From Sulfuricella sp. (lineage in GTDB: Bacteria > Pseudomonadota > Gammaproteobacteria > Burkholderiales > Sulfuricellaceae): 25,725 nucleotides of DNA. Positions 8,510 through 17,925 of the stretch are shown piece by piece. Position numbers and translations under genes: made by a program. The stretch lies in contig JAIOJM010000263.1 of NCBI GenBank assembly GCA_019911785.1, positions 1-25,725 on the forward strand, written 5' to 3'. The first letter of the stretch is position 1. Every line of letters starts with the position of its first letter. Below the pieces are notes generated by a model. The model had not been told where the DNA came from, did no database searches, and saw only the letters and a program-made list of their open reading frames with translations.

Positions 8510-11500
8510 CTACGGTTTCTTGATGAAACCGGCGATGTGGCCCAGCAGCTCGTCTTCCTGGAAGGGTTTGCCCAGGTAGGCGTTGACACCCAGCTCCATC
8601 GCGTAGTTGCGGTGCTTTTCCGCAGTGCGTGAGGTGATAATGATGATCGGAATATGCGCAGTTTGCGGGTCGCTGCGCACGTTCTTGGTCAATTCGAAGC
8701 CGTCCATGCGCGGCATTTCGATATCCACCAGCATGACGTCCGGAAGAATATCCTGCAAGTGCTGCAGGGCATCCACGCCATCCTTGGCAGTCACCACCTG
8801 GTAACCTTCCTTCGCCAGCAGACGGGAGGTGATCTTGCGCACCGTCAGGGAATCGTCGACCACCATGATGGTCGGTGCGACGGTTTCCGCTGTCGGCACC
8901 GCGGGCGCCTCCGCGCCGATGGCGGGAACCTGCTGGGCAATGCGCTGCGCCAGCGGCGCGGGGTTGATAATCAGCGCGACCTGGCCATTGCCCAGCACCG
9001 TCGCCCCGGCAATACCGGGTACACGGGCAAGCTGCGGCCCGATATTCTTGATCACGATTTCCCGGTTGCCCAGAATCTCATCCACTTGCACCGCGACACG
9101 CTGGCTGCCGCTCCTGAGCAGCAGCGTCATGGCGTAGCGGTGCGTCTCCGGCACCTGCTCCAGGTCGCCCAGGAGCCGCGGCAGATAGAAAAGCGGGTAG
9201 CGGTTGTTCTGCCACTCGATCTCGCCCTTCCGCTGAATCTCCTCCAGCCCGGCTGATTTGAACTCCTTGACCTGATCCACCATCGCCGATGGCAGGGCAT
9301 AAATTTTTTCCCCGCTACGCACCAACACGGCCTGTGCTACGGCAAGGGTAAGCGGTAAGTAGATGCTGAAGACTGCCCCGCCACGCTCTCTGGGAGCAGC
9401 CTCGACACGTCCGCCGAGACCGGCGATCTCGCTGCGCACCACATCCAGACCCACGCCGCGCCCGGCCACCAGGGTCACTTCCTCGGCGGTGGAAAATCCG
9501 GGCTCGAAGATCGTGTCGAGCAGCCGTGAGGGCGGAATGTCGCTGTCCGCCTGGAGCTTGTCCATTTGGATTGCACGACCACGAATCGCTTCCAGATTGA
9601 ATCCGGCCCCGTCATCACTCAGGGTCAGCACGATTTCGTTGCCTTCCTGGCGCGCCTCGATGCGGATAGCCCCGGTTTCCGGCTTGCCGGCCCGTATCCT
9701 GTCTGCCGCGCTTTCCACGCCATGAGCCAGAGAATTGCGCAGCAGATGTTCGAACGGTGCCGTCATTTTTTCCAGCACACTTCGATCCAGCTCCACCTCG
9801 CCGCCCTTGATCTCCAGGCTCGCTTTTTTGTCCAGTTCCCTGGCGGTTTGCCGCACGATGCGATGGAGCCGATCCTCAACGCTGGACAGCGGCACCATGC
9901 GGATGTGCATCAGCTCCTGCTGCAATTCACGGTTCTGCCGTGCCTGCTGCAGCAGCGCAGCATCGGCTTCGCCCAAACTATTCAGCAGAGCCTGCTGAAC
10001 CGTGGCGACGTCGTTGACGCTCTCGGCCAGGAAGCGGGTCAACTCCTGAAAACGGGTAAACCGGTCGAACTCAAGCGGATCGAACGTCTCGGCGACGCCG
10101 CCGGTCTGATTGGCCTGGGACTGCATCCGGCTTTCTGCCTGGATTTCAATCTCGCGCACCTGGTTGCGCAGGCGGATGACGTTTTCCGTCAACTCCAGCA
10201 GCGACTGCTTGAAGCCCTGCATCTCGCCTTCGACACGGGAGCGCGCAATACTGATCTCCCCCGCCTCGTTGACCAGCCTGTCCAGAATATCGGCACGCAC
10301 CCGCAGTTGTTGCACGCCGGGTTTTGCCGTTGGCTCCAGCAGCTGGATATCCGGTTGACCTGCTGCGATTTCCTTGGCAATTGGAGCCTCAGGCCCAGCC
10401 TGCAGGCGATCCAGCAGGTCGCCGATCTTGTCAAAATAGGTGAAGAGCTCATCGAACAGGGAGGCAGCCGGAGGCCCTGCCTCGGTTGCCTCAACCACCC
10501 GGGTTTCCATGTTGTGGATCAGGTCACCCAGCTGCAACGCACCGGCCATGCGGGCGCTGCCCTTGAAGGTATGCAGCGATCTCTGCAGATCCTGCGGCGC
10601 CTGCTGGCCCGCTGGCTTCTCCCGCCAGGCACGTACCTGAGTGCCCACCAGCGGATACAGGTCCCGCGCTTCCTCCAGAAACAGGGGCAGGATGTCCAGG
10701 TCGAAGTCATCGCGGGATGTCGGCATCGGCACCTCGAACGCCGCCGTCCGGACCACTTCGACTCGCCTCTCCACCTCGGGGAATGAGGCCATTGGCTTCA
10801 TGACTTCGGCTGGCTGCTCAACGTGGGCTGACGCGCGCTCCGCCAGCGCCGATGATGCGGCCTTTTCGCCGTCTGCGCGCGCTTTTTTGACCAACGCTTG
10901 CAGCGAGCGCACTGCCTGCTTTGCCGGTTTCGGCATTTTTTGTTCTTCGACCGCCTGCACCATCTTGTTCAGCGCGATGACTGCGTCACCGGTCACTTTG
11001 ACCTGCTTGCCATTAGCCGGCTGCGGGTGCTCCAGCATTTCCCTGAGCCATTTCTCCAGCTCAAAACTGAGCTCGGCCAGCGCCGGCAATCCCACCGTGC
11101 GGGAAATGCCGCACAGGGTATGGGCAGCGCGCATGAAGTCTTCCCTGATCGGCAGATCCGGCAGATCTTCCAGACGCGCCAGTTCTTCCCGCAGAACCGC
11201 AACCCGCTGCTTGGCTTCGCTCATGAAAATGTCGAAAAGCGCGCTCGACAGGGTGACATCGCCAACCAAAATCTCGGTTTCTGGCAACAGTTCCGGCGCT
11301 ATCTCTTCCGCCCCCGGCTCAGGGGCCACAGAAGCAAGCGCCTCAATGACAGGCGCCTCGATTTCAACCATAGCCGCCGGCGCTATGGCTTCGAAGCTCG
11401 GCTGACTGATTTCCTCCGCTGGCTCCGAAGCTTCCAGCATGATCTCTTCAGCAGGCAGCCCCTCAGCCGCTAAAGGTTCTTCAGCGGCAGGCGCAACCCA

Positions 11501-14173
11501 TTCGGCAGCAAGCTCCTCAATGACATCGAGGCTGAGCAGGCTGATTTCTGCAATGGGCTCAGCAGACTCCTCCGCAGGGGCGTGTTCCTCCTCGACGGAA
11601 GCGGGCATTGCACTAGCCGACGGCACAACCTCGACCACCTCCGCTCCGCTCTTCAACTGCTCCGCCGTAGCCATCAGGGCATCGGCATCGACAGCCACCG
11701 AGCCTTTGCTTTGCAGTTGTCCCACCCATTGCTCGAACGCTGCGCACGCCTGCTCGACAAAATTCAGCAGGGCGGGAGTGGCGGCCCTCTCATCCTGCAG
11801 CCATTTGTTCATCACCTGCTCGACCGCCCAGGCAACCTCCCCCAAGTCTGTCAGGCCGACCATGCGCCCACTGCCTTTCAGGGTATGGAAGCCGCGCCGG
11901 ATCGTGGTCAGCGCCTCGCGGTCGCCAGGCTGCTCATGGCTGGTCCGCAGATTCTCGCTGATGGTAGCCAATACCTCGGCCGCCTCTTCCAGGTAAATCT
12001 GGAGCATTTCGGCGTCGATCGCTTCCTCGGAGGCATCCCGCAAGCGTTCGGTTTCTTGCGAGGGCGCCACGGGCACCTTGGTCTCGGCCAAGGCGGCAAC
12101 CGCGCCCGCCAGTCCGGCAGCAGGCGCTTCCTGCTCTTCATCGAGCAGGCGCCTTGCGGTTGTGGCTTGTTCCTTCAGCGCCGAATCGGCCACCAGTTCG
12201 GCGTCCTGAGCCAGGCCGGACAGGGATTTTTCCAGCTTCTGGCGCGCCGCCAAATCTTCGGGATTAGCCTGCCACTCCTGGAAGTTTTCCTGTGCCAGGA
12301 TTTTTTGTGCATCCAGACTGGCTTCGATGCTTTCTTCCGCAAGCGTCTCCACGACCTCTTCTTGCGGAACAGCCGTTTTTTCCTCCGGCTCGCCCGTCAG
12401 ACGCGACAGGGTCCGGCTGATAATGTTTTCCGCATCCGCGCGGCCATGCTGGACTTCTTCGATGTAGAAACCCAGGCTGCTCAGGCCTTCAGCCACCCCC
12501 TCCAGCTCCTGCGGGCTCGGCTCATAAGCCGGATCGGCAAAGCGCCGGATACTGGAATGGCAGATGCCAAGCAGCTTGCCCGCCTTGCCAAGATCGAGAA
12601 TGGTCAGGGCACCGGAAATCTGCTTCAGGGCAGATTCGAGCGAGGGAATGCCCTCCCGCTTGGTCGTATCCCTGAAGAACGTATCCAGCACTTCCTCGAT
12701 CCGCCGCAGATTGGCCTGAATTTCATGCGCCACCTGAGCCAACAGGAGTTTTTCCTGGGCTTTGCGGCTGATGTCGCCAAGGTTGGGGATTCCCGCCGCA
12801 TCGATTTCTTCCTGGCGGCCGCTTAAAACAGCCGACATACGCTGGGTCTGGATTTCCAGCTGCTTTGCCAGTTCATCGTTGAACTGGGCAAAATTTTCCA
12901 GCACATTCTCCGCCAGCAGCAGAGCCGTGGCCACTTCTATCGCTACCAGATCAGAACGAGCGCCTTTCCCCATTGCCCCCAATCGGAACAAGTGCTCTTC
13001 ACCATCGCTTCCTCTCCCGCTTGCGGGAGAGGATTGAGGTGAGGGCAGTCCCTCTGGGAGAGAGTCAGGCTGAGCGGCTACGAGCGCTTGCGTCTGCGCG
13101 AGCAGGCCATGCAAGGGGCGGTTATCCAGCGCCCGGCTTTTTTCTACCAGCCGGATCAAGGGCTCCTGCAAATTTTTCAGGCTTTCTTTATGGCCCGTGG
13201 TGAATTTCAACCACAACTCCTTGACCGGCGTCAGCAACTCCTTCAGTTCCCGAAGCAGGGGTTGGAGCCGAGCCGAGTCGACCTGTGCAGCAGTGGCCGC
13301 CTGCGGCAAACAGCTATCCAGATCGAACACCTGCTTGACCTGCCTGATCCGCTCGCTCACCGGCTGGCTGCGAGCCACCCGGTACAGCAAATCGCGCAGC
13401 AGGTGTTCCGCCACCTTGGACGAGGATTCGACCAGCTTGCGAATCTGCTGATCAATCTTGCCCAGCAGCCGCTTGGCTTCGGCGTCGGGACTCAACCCCT
13501 TGTTGAGCAAACCTTCTATCAGTGCCCCTGCGGACCACCAGAAGGTGCGTTGCGCCGGCAAGCTCTGAGCTCGCTCGATGGCCAGCAATGCCACGCGCAT
13601 CGTCTCCATCCCCGCCGGGTCGTCCGGCGTGCGAAGAAATTTAAGCAAGCCCCACTGAAAGCGCGCGCGCTCAGCCTTGGCCAGCACCTGCAGTTCGGCC
13701 TCGCTCACTGGCTTCGCATAGCCATCCTTCGGTGCGCGCGCGGACAAATCCGGGAAAAACAAGTCGCTTTCGGCAAAATCCGGGGCATTACGTGCCTGAT
13801 GCAAACTTTTATAGACCGGGTAGAGCCTGAGCGGCACATCCGGCTCGCCATCAAGCAGGCTGGAGAGATATTTGGAGAGCGCGGCAATGGCCTGGTTAAC
13901 GACTTCGATATTGGCGGCGGAGGGGGCAACCTCCTGCTTCTCCAGGGCGGCCACCAGTTTTTCGATTTCACCGCTAACGCGCGCAGCCCCTTCCAGGCCG
14001 ACCATCAGGATGGCGCCGTTCACCTGATGCAGGTGAGTCAGGCAATAGCGTAGCGGGGAAAAATCGCCGGGGTTGCCGAAGAATCCCGCCAGGTTCTGCC
14101 TGGCCTGGTCCAGCGCCTGGTCGATTTCGCCTTTGACCCAGGTCAGTGGGCCGATGTCCAGCTCGGTGGCCAT
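8510..14173 (-). CDS. chpA: hybrid chemosensory histidine kinase ChpA/PilL (multi-Hpt CheA, type IV pili)
   Basis: An 1887-residue kinase at the centre of the Pil-Chp system that controls twitching motility and surface sensing. From the N-terminus: a FimL/degenerate-Hpt region (1-300); a repeat-encoded insertion (about 370-397); another degenerate helical region (about 440-570); Hpt HTLKGSGRM with His763; a Pro/Ala/Glu-rich linker (about 860-970); Hpt-like HTLCGISRT with His1018; Hpt HTFKGSARM with His1201; a dimerisation segment near 1290; an ATPase with N box HLLRN (N1480) and DDGAGF (1520-1525); a CheW domain (about 1600-1745); and a receiver (1768-1887) with DD1773-1774, phospho-acceptor D1817, T1847 and K1869. 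It is the last gene of the pil operon, 13 bases after pilJ. The second Hpt has Cys in place of the usual Lys after the His. Confidence 0.96.
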   Translation of the reverse strand: MATELDIGPLTWVKGEIDQALDQARQNLAGFFGNPGDFSPLRYCLTHLHQVNGAILMVGLEGAARVSGEIEKLVAALEKQEVAPSAANIEVVNQAIAALSKYLSSLLDGEPDVPLRLYPVYKSLHQARNAPDFAESDLFFPDLSARAPKDGYAKPVSEAELQVLAKAERARFQWGLLKFLRTPDDPAGMETMRVALLAIERAQSLPAQRTFWWSAGALIEGLLNKGLSPDAEAKRLLGKIDQQIRKLVESSSKVAEHLLRDLLYRVARSQPVSERIRQVKQVFDLDSCLPQAATAAQVDSARLQPLLRELKELLTPVKELWLKFTTGHKESLKNLQEPLIRLVEKSRALDNRPLHGLLAQTQALVAAQPDSLPEGLPSPQSSPASGRGSDGEEHLFRLGAMGKGARSDLVAIEVATALLLAENVLENFAQFNDELAKQLEIQTQRMSAVLSGRQEEIDAAGIPNLGDISRKAQEKLLLAQVAHEIQANLRRIEEVLDTFFRDTTKREGIPSLESALKQISGALTILDLGKAGKLLGICHSSIRRFADPAYEPSPQELEGVAEGLSSLGFYIEEVQHGRADAENIISRTLSRLTGEPEEKTAVPQEEVVETLAEESIEASLDAQKILAQENFQEWQANPEDLAARQKLEKSLSGLAQDAELVADSALKEQATTARRLLDEEQEAPAAGLAGAVAALAETKVPVAPSQETERLRDASEEAIDAEMLQIYLEEAAEVLATISENLRTSHEQPGDREALTTIRRGFHTLKGSGRMVGLTDLGEVAWAVEQVMNKWLQDERAATPALLNFVEQACAAFEQWVGQLQSKGSVAVDADALMATAEQLKSGAEVVEVVPSASAMPASVEEEHAPAEESAEPIAEISLLSLDVIEELAAEWVAPAAEEPLAAEGLPAEEIMLEASEPAEEISQPSFEAIAPAAMVEIEAPVIEALASVAPEPGAEEIAPELLPETEILVGDVTLSSALFDIFMSEAKQRVAVLREELARLEDLPDLPIREDFMRAAHTLCGISRTVGLPALAELSFELEKWLREMLEHPQPANGKQVKVTGDAVIALNKMVQAVEEQKMPKPAKQAVRSLQALVKKARADGEKAASSALAERASAHVEQPAEVMKPMASFPEVERRVEVVRTAAFEVPMPTSRDDFDLDILPLFLEEARDLYPLVGTQVRAWREKPAGQQAPQDLQRSLHTFKGSARMAGALQLGDLIHNMETRVVEATEAGPPAASLFDELFTYFDKIGDLLDRLQAGPEAPIAKEIAAGQPDIQLLEPTAKPGVQQLRVRADILDRLVNEAGEISIARSRVEGEMQGFKQSLLELTENVIRLRNQVREIEIQAESRMQSQANQTGGVAETFDPLEFDRFTRFQELTRFLAESVNDVATVQQALLNSLGEADAALLQQARQNRELQQELMHIRMVPLSSVEDRLHRIVRQTARELDKKASLEIKGGEVELDRSVLEKMTAPFEHLLRNSLAHGVESAADRIRAGKPETGAIRIEARQEGNEIVLTLSDDGAGFNLEAIRGRAIQMDKLQADSDIPPSRLLDTIFEPGFSTAEEVTLVAGRGVGLDVVRSEIAGLGGRVEAAPRERGGAVFSIYLPLTLAVAQAVLVRSGEKIYALPSAMVDQVKEFKSAGLEEIQRKGEIEWQNNRYPLFYLPRLLGDLEQVPETHRYAMTLLLRSGSQRVAVQVDEILGNREIVIKNIGPQLARVPGIAGATVLGNGQVALIINPAPLAQRIAQQVPAIGAEAPAVPTAETVAPTIMVVDDSLTVRKITSRLLAKEGYQVVTAKDGVDALQHLQDILPDVMLVDIEMPRMDGFELTKNVRSDPQTAHIPIIIITSRTAEKHRNYAMELGVNAYLGKPFQEDELLGHIAGFIKKP
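12983..13064 (+). repeat. CCTCTCCCGC-type REP element, copy 1, inside chpA
   Basis: The core palindrome CCTCTCCCGCTTGCGGGAGAGG spans 13011-13032, flanked by TCGGAACAAG-GC-CTTCACC and GATTGAGGTGAGGGC, then CCCTCTGGGAGAGAG. It matches the copies at 16986-17066 and 18984-19044, which lie in the opposite orientation. Read on the minus strand it encodes GLPSPQSSPASGRGSDGEEH within ChpA and keeps the frame open. Confidence 0.9.
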
Positions 14174-14186
14174 GCTCTTCGATTAC

Positions 14187-16340
14187 CTATGCAAGTTTGA
14201 AGCCCGCCACCGAGCCTTTCAGCTCGGCAGCCAGTTCGGTCAACTGGCCCACGGAAGCGGCGGTCTGCTTGGTACCGTCCGTGGTCTGGTTGGTAATATT
14301 CTGAATATCCTGCATGTTCGTTGCCACTTTGCCGGCGGCTTCCGCCTGCGCCTGGGTCGCCCTGGAAATGGTGTCGATCAGATCCGCCAGGCTGCGCGTA
14401 ACCCGCTCGATCTCGGACAGAGCCTGGCCCGCCGCATCCGACAGCTTGGCACCTTCCACCACACCCTGGGTACTCTGCTCCATGGCTGCCACCGCGTCGT
14501 GGGTATCGGTCTGAATAGTCTTCACGATCGCGCCGATCTGCTTGGTTGCCTCGCCCGAACGCTCCGCCAGGCGCTGCACCTCTTCCGCCACCACGGTGAA
14601 GCCGCGCCCCGCCTCACCGGCGGAAGCGGCCTGAATCGCCGCGTTCAGCGCCAGAATGTTGGTTTGTTCGGTAATGTCGGAAATCAGTTCCACGATCTCG
14701 CTAATCTCCTGGGAGCTTTCACCCAGCCGCTTGATTCGTTTCGCTGTTTCCTGAATCTGGCCGCGAATTTCGTTCATGCCGGCAATCGAGTTCTGCACCG
14801 CCACGGCACCCTTGTCCGCGGCCTGCAGGGATTTTTGCGCCACTTTCGCCGACTCGGCAGCGTTGGCCGACACCTCGTTAATGGAATCTGCCATCTGCAG
14901 CACCGCCGTACTGGTTTCCTCAATTTCACGCGACTGCTTTTCCGAGGCTTGCAGCAGATGCTCGGAAGTCGCCTGCGCCTCATGGGACGCCTTCGTCACC
15001 TGCTCGGTCGCCTTGTTCACCCCCACCACCAGCGAGCGCAACTCATCGATCGCGTAGTTGACCGAATCGGCAATGGCGCCGGTGATGTCCTCGGTCACTC
15101 GCGCCCTCACGGTCAGGTCACCTTCCGCCAGATCGCCCATTTCATTGAGCAGCCGCAGAATCGCCTCCTGGTTGCGTTTGTTTTCCTGCTCGCTTTCAGC
15201 CGCCTTCTGCTTGGTGTCATCCAGCAACACCTTGGCGAACAGCACTGCGGCAGAAAGCGCGAAGCTTGCGAAGATAACCGTCAGGATTCCTTCCAGCAGG
15301 CCGCTGCTGGCATTCTTGTTGTAACTCTCGGTCAGCTTGCTGGAGAAGTCCAGCATCCTGTCGCCGTCCTTGAACAAGGAACGCTGAGCATCCTGGGCCG
15401 CCGCCAGTCCCTGAACGTTTTGCAGTGTCTGATCGACATGCATGGAAAAATCCTTGAAGGTTGCGTCGATTTCTCCCAGCATGTCGCGCGCCTCAGAGTC
15501 TTTGACCGGGGTCAGCAACATGCCACCGCTCCCGTTATCCAGACCGGCCAGGATATTGCGGAAGATGGCGAGGCTTCTGCCTTGCAGGAAGGCTTCGTCG
15601 AGATCGGAATCGCTTCCCGACAGCAGCAGAATATTGGCATTTTTCGCAATCCGCTGGGTCACCATCCCCATCTGCCGTGCGGCGGAAACCTCCCGCACGC
15701 CCGCACCCGACTGAATCAGCTGGCCGGCCAGCAGCTCGGTAAGTTCGAGCAAGGCCGTGTTGCTGGTGTTAACCCCGGCAACGCTGTTGCTCAGGTTGAT
15801 CAGGTTTCTTTCCTGGGAAGAAATCTGCCCGATATCCTTGCGCATCTTGCTCCATAGCGCGCCCATCTCTTTCAGCTTCGGCTGAACGGCGTCCGGCGAG
15901 GCGGGCATACCGTCGCCACCCTGGGTCAGGTTTTTGATGTGCTGGGAAAAAAGCTGGTCGGCTTGCTTCAACTGGGCAAAGGCGATCGGGTTACCCTGCG
16001 CCGCCTGCTGTGCGCCCTTCGCGATCCGTTGCGACAACATCTGCATTTCTGTCGAAATACTCGTATGCTGTTTCAGGATATACAGGTTCACACCATACCA
16101 GATCAGCGGAGTAAAAGAGAAAACCACGGCTACGGCCCACGCACCGCCCAGTATCCCCAACTGCTGCTTCAAAGGTTTTTTGCCGATAAGCGGCAGGGGC
16201 TGCCCCGTATCACCGGCCATCTTCTGGAGCCCTTTCATCACCAGGGTAGTATTCAGCCCCAGCTTCGTTGTCGGCCCCGCTGGATCAGACTGTCCGGACT
16301 TTCCCTTGAAAAGATTGAAACTTGGCAACTTGAATCCCAT
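14187..16340 (-). CDS. pilJ: type IV pilus methyl-accepting chemotaxis protein PilJ
   Basis: A 717-residue inner-membrane chemoreceptor that feeds PilI and ChpA. A long cytoplasmic N-terminus is followed by TM1 (about 61-88, LGILGGAWAVAVVFSFTPL) and a periplasmic region with two PilJ-type segments (EMQMLSQRIAKGAQQAA and AARQMGMVTQRIAKNANILL). Then come TM2 (about 346-372), a HAMP region (LLNEMGDLAEGDLTVRARV) and a methyl-accepting domain with the signalling tip GFTVVAEEVQRLAERSGE near 577-594. The chosen ATG is preceded by GGATGGAG at good spacing. An in-frame GTG eleven codons upstream has no ribosome site. Gene order pilI-pilJ-chpA fixes the role. The periplasmic ligand is not known from sequence. 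Confidence 0.95.
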   Translation of the reverse strand: MGFKLPSFNLFKGKSGQSDPAGPTTKLGLNTTLVMKGLQKMAGDTGQPLPLIGKKPLKQQLGILGGAWAVAVVFSFTPLIWYGVNLYILKQHTSISTEMQMLSQRIAKGAQQAAQGNPIAFAQLKQADQLFSQHIKNLTQGGDGMPASPDAVQPKLKEMGALWSKMRKDIGQISSQERNLINLSNSVAGVNTSNTALLELTELLAGQLIQSGAGVREVSAARQMGMVTQRIAKNANILLLSGSDSDLDEAFLQGRSLAIFRNILAGLDNGSGGMLLTPVKDSEARDMLGEIDATFKDFSMHVDQTLQNVQGLAAAQDAQRSLFKDGDRMLDFSSKLTESYNKNASSGLLEGILTVIFASFALSAAVLFAKVLLDDTKQKAAESEQENKRNQEAILRLLNEMGDLAEGDLTVRARVTEDITGAIADSVNYAIDELRSLVVGVNKATEQVTKASHEAQATSEHLLQASEKQSREIEETSTAVLQMADSINEVSANAAESAKVAQKSLQAADKGAVAVQNSIAGMNEIRGQIQETAKRIKRLGESSQEISEIVELISDITEQTNILALNAAIQAASAGEAGRGFTVVAEEVQRLAERSGEATKQIGAIVKTIQTDTHDAVAAMEQSTQGVVEGAKLSDAAGQALSEIERVTRSLADLIDTISRATQAQAEAAGKVATNMQDIQNITNQTTDGTKQTAASVGQLTELAAELKGSVAGFKLA

Positions 16341-16410
16341 GCTTAAATCTCCATCCCTAGTTTTATTTGCCACTCACAGAATGATCATTCATAGAGCCCG
16401 CCGAACGCCC

Positions 16411-16929
16411 TTATGACAGGCCCACATTCAAGAACCGGGCGTGTCCGGTCAACACCTGCATGTTCAGTTCCTGCCACCGCTGCCCGGTTTCATCATGGTA
16501 TTCGGCAGCAACCCAGGGCGGAGCCTCACCCTCTATTTCCACCCGTTGCATTTTCTCGGGATTGCGCAATCCCAGCATGCGACTGACGACGATTCCGCAA
16601 TTGACAGAAAATTTCTGGTGAACCAGAAGCAGGCGACAATCCACGCCGAATTGCGTTGGCACGCCACCGAGAAAATGGGAAAAATCAACGATGCCATAGA
16701 GATTGCCGCGAAAATTCGCCACGCCGCAAAACCATGACTGCGCCAGTGGAACGGACGTCAGCTTGGGAATAGGCAACGCCTCGCTGATATCGGAAAGATT
16801 GACCAGCCAGAATTGCGAGCCGATCTGGACACCCAGCCTGGAGGGGCTGGCCGTATCGCTGGATGCCAAGCTCTGCAGCTTGGCCATCACGCTCTCGTGA
16901 AATTCTCGCAGGCTGATTTTTCTTGCCAT
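16411..16929 (-). CDS. pilI: CheW-like adaptor PilI
   Basis: A 172-residue CheW-domain scaffold that couples the PilJ receptor array to the ChpA kinase. Recognisable segments are IGSQFWLVNLSDISEALPIP, then SWFCGVANFRGNLYGIVDFS, which is the PilI version of the CheW core (G-V-x-N-x-R-G), and LLLVHQKFSVNCGIVVSRML. The length is normal for PilI. AAGGG lies six to seven bases before the ATG. It sits 70 bases upstream of pilJ and 167 bases downstream of pilH, the latter gap being largely filled by a REP element. Confidence 0.93.
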   Translation of the reverse strand: MARKISLREFHESVMAKLQSLASSDTASPSRLGVQIGSQFWLVNLSDISEALPIPKLTSVPLAQSWFCGVANFRGNLYGIVDFSHFLGGVPTQFGVDCRLLLVHQKFSVNCGIVVSRMLGLRNPEKMQRVEIEGEAPPWVAAEYHDETGQRWQELNMQVLTGHARFLNVGLS

Positions 16930-16985
16930 CTGCTACCCTTGTAAGCACCAAGCAATGTACGGGAACATGGAGATCAACCGTTTCC

Positions 16986-17066
16986 CTCTCTCCCGGAGGG
17001 ACGCCCTCACCTCAATCCTCTCCCGCAAGCGGGAGAGGAAGCAAACGTGAAGGGCGCTTGTTCCGA
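16986..17066 (-). repeat. CCTCTCCCGC-type REP element, copy 2, between pilH and pilI
   Basis: The core palindrome CCTCTCCCGCAAGCGGGAGAGG lies at 17017-17038, with flanks GAAGGGCGCTTGTTCCGA and CTCTCTCCCGGAGGGACGCC. Reverse-complemented, it aligns over about 80 bases with copy 1 in chpA. It lies between pilH and pilI on the operon transcript and accounts for the unusually long gap there. A stem-loop here could change the ratio of pilG-pilH to pilI-pilJ-chpA message. Confidence 0.9.
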
Positions 17067-17096
17067 CCTGAGGGACGAGGTCTCGCTTCGCGAGTT

Positions 17097-17462
17097 TCAA
17101 TTTAACGCCGTAATTTTTTTCAGCAGCTCGTCCTGGTTCACCGGTTTGACGATATAATCCTTGGCGCCCTGCCGCATTCCCCATACCTTATCGGTTTCCT
17201 GCCCCTTGGTGGTGCACATGATGACAGGAATATCCTTGGTTTCATCATCCTTGGTGATTGCCCGTGTCGCCTGGAAGCCGTTTAGACCCGGCATCACCAC
17301 ATCCATGAGGATCAAGTCAGGCTTTTCCTGCTTGGCTTTGGTGATTGCTTCCTCGCCGCTTTCGGCGGTAACCACCTGGTAGCCCTGTTTACTCAACAAG
17401 CCACTGAGGAAGAATCTTTCGGTAGGCGAATCATCCACGACCATAATCTTATTGATAGCCAT
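17097..17462 (-). CDS. pilH: twitching motility response regulator PilH
   Basis: A 121-residue single-domain CheY-like receiver. The acidic pocket is D10-D11, the phospho-acceptor is D54 in [13 protein letters not shown], the conserved Thr lies in VIMCTTKG and the Lys in YIVKPV. There is no output domain. In the Pil-Chp system PilH opposes PilG and works with the retraction side of type IV pili. AAGGGA precedes the ATG at normal spacing. It follows pilG by 11 bases and is followed by a REP element. Confidence 0.95.
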   Translation of the reverse strand: MAINKIMVVDDSPTERFFLSGLLSKQGYQVVTAESGEEAITKAKQEKPDLILMDVVMPGLNGFQATRAITKDDETKDIPVIMCTTKGQETDKVWGMRQGAKDYIVKPVNQDELLKKITALN

Positions 17463-17473
17463 TTGTTCCCTTT

Positions 17474-17878
17474 CTAGCTGACACTGCGCTGGGCCATGTA
17501 CTGACCCACGGTTTTAAGCAGACTTTCCTTGGTAAAAGGTTTAGTCAAATATTCATCCGATCCCACCATCCTGCCGCGAGCGCGGTCGAACAAACCATCC
17601 TTGCTGGATAGCATGATAACGGGAGTGACTTTGAATTTTTGGTTTTTCTTGATCAGCGCACAAGTCTGGTAGCCATCCAGGCGCGGCATCATGATGTCAA
17701 CGAAAATGACATCCGGTTGGTGATCGGCGATCTTGGATAGCGCGTCGAACCCATCTTCGGCGAGGATAACCTCACACCCGGCCTTCACCAGGAAAATCTC
17801 GGCGCTGCGGCGTATGGTATTGCTGTCATCAATCACCATCACCTTGGTTCCCGCAAGGGTTTGTGTTTCTCCGCTCAC
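17474..17878 (-). CDS. pilG: twitching motility response regulator PilG
   Basis: A 134-residue CheY-like receiver and the first gene of the pil chemosensory operon. The pocket is D17-D18, the phospho-acceptor D61 in VIFVDIMMPRLDG, with VIMLSSKDG and EYLTKPFTKESLL completing the fold. IDDSNTIRRSAE and LFDRARGRMVGSDEYLTKPF are characteristic of PilG, which promotes pilus extension. The start is a GTG with GGAGGAGG just upstream. It is divergent from thiD across 237 bases that contain inverted repeats. Confidence 0.95.
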   Translation of the reverse strand: MSGETQTLAGTKVMVIDDSNTIRRSAEIFLVKAGCEVILAEDGFDALSKIADHQPDVIFVDIMMPRLDGYQTCALIKKNQKFKVTPVIMLSSKDGLFDRARGRMVGSDEYLTKPFTKESLLKTVGQYMAQRSVS

Positions 17879-17925
17879 TCGCCTCCTCCAGGCTTTTATT
17901 TATCCAGGACTATCCACCCTGTTTC

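Noticed and set aside
9566..12826. Long plus-strand open frames opposite chpA (9566-10786 and 11582-12826)
   Set aside because: Antisense shadows of chpA without domain signatures or ribosome sites.
14073..15857. 594-codon plus-strand open frame opposite pilJ
   Set aside because: Shadow of the pilJ coding frame. The protein is repetitive in His, Leu, Arg and Gly with no family resemblance, and pilJ is certain.
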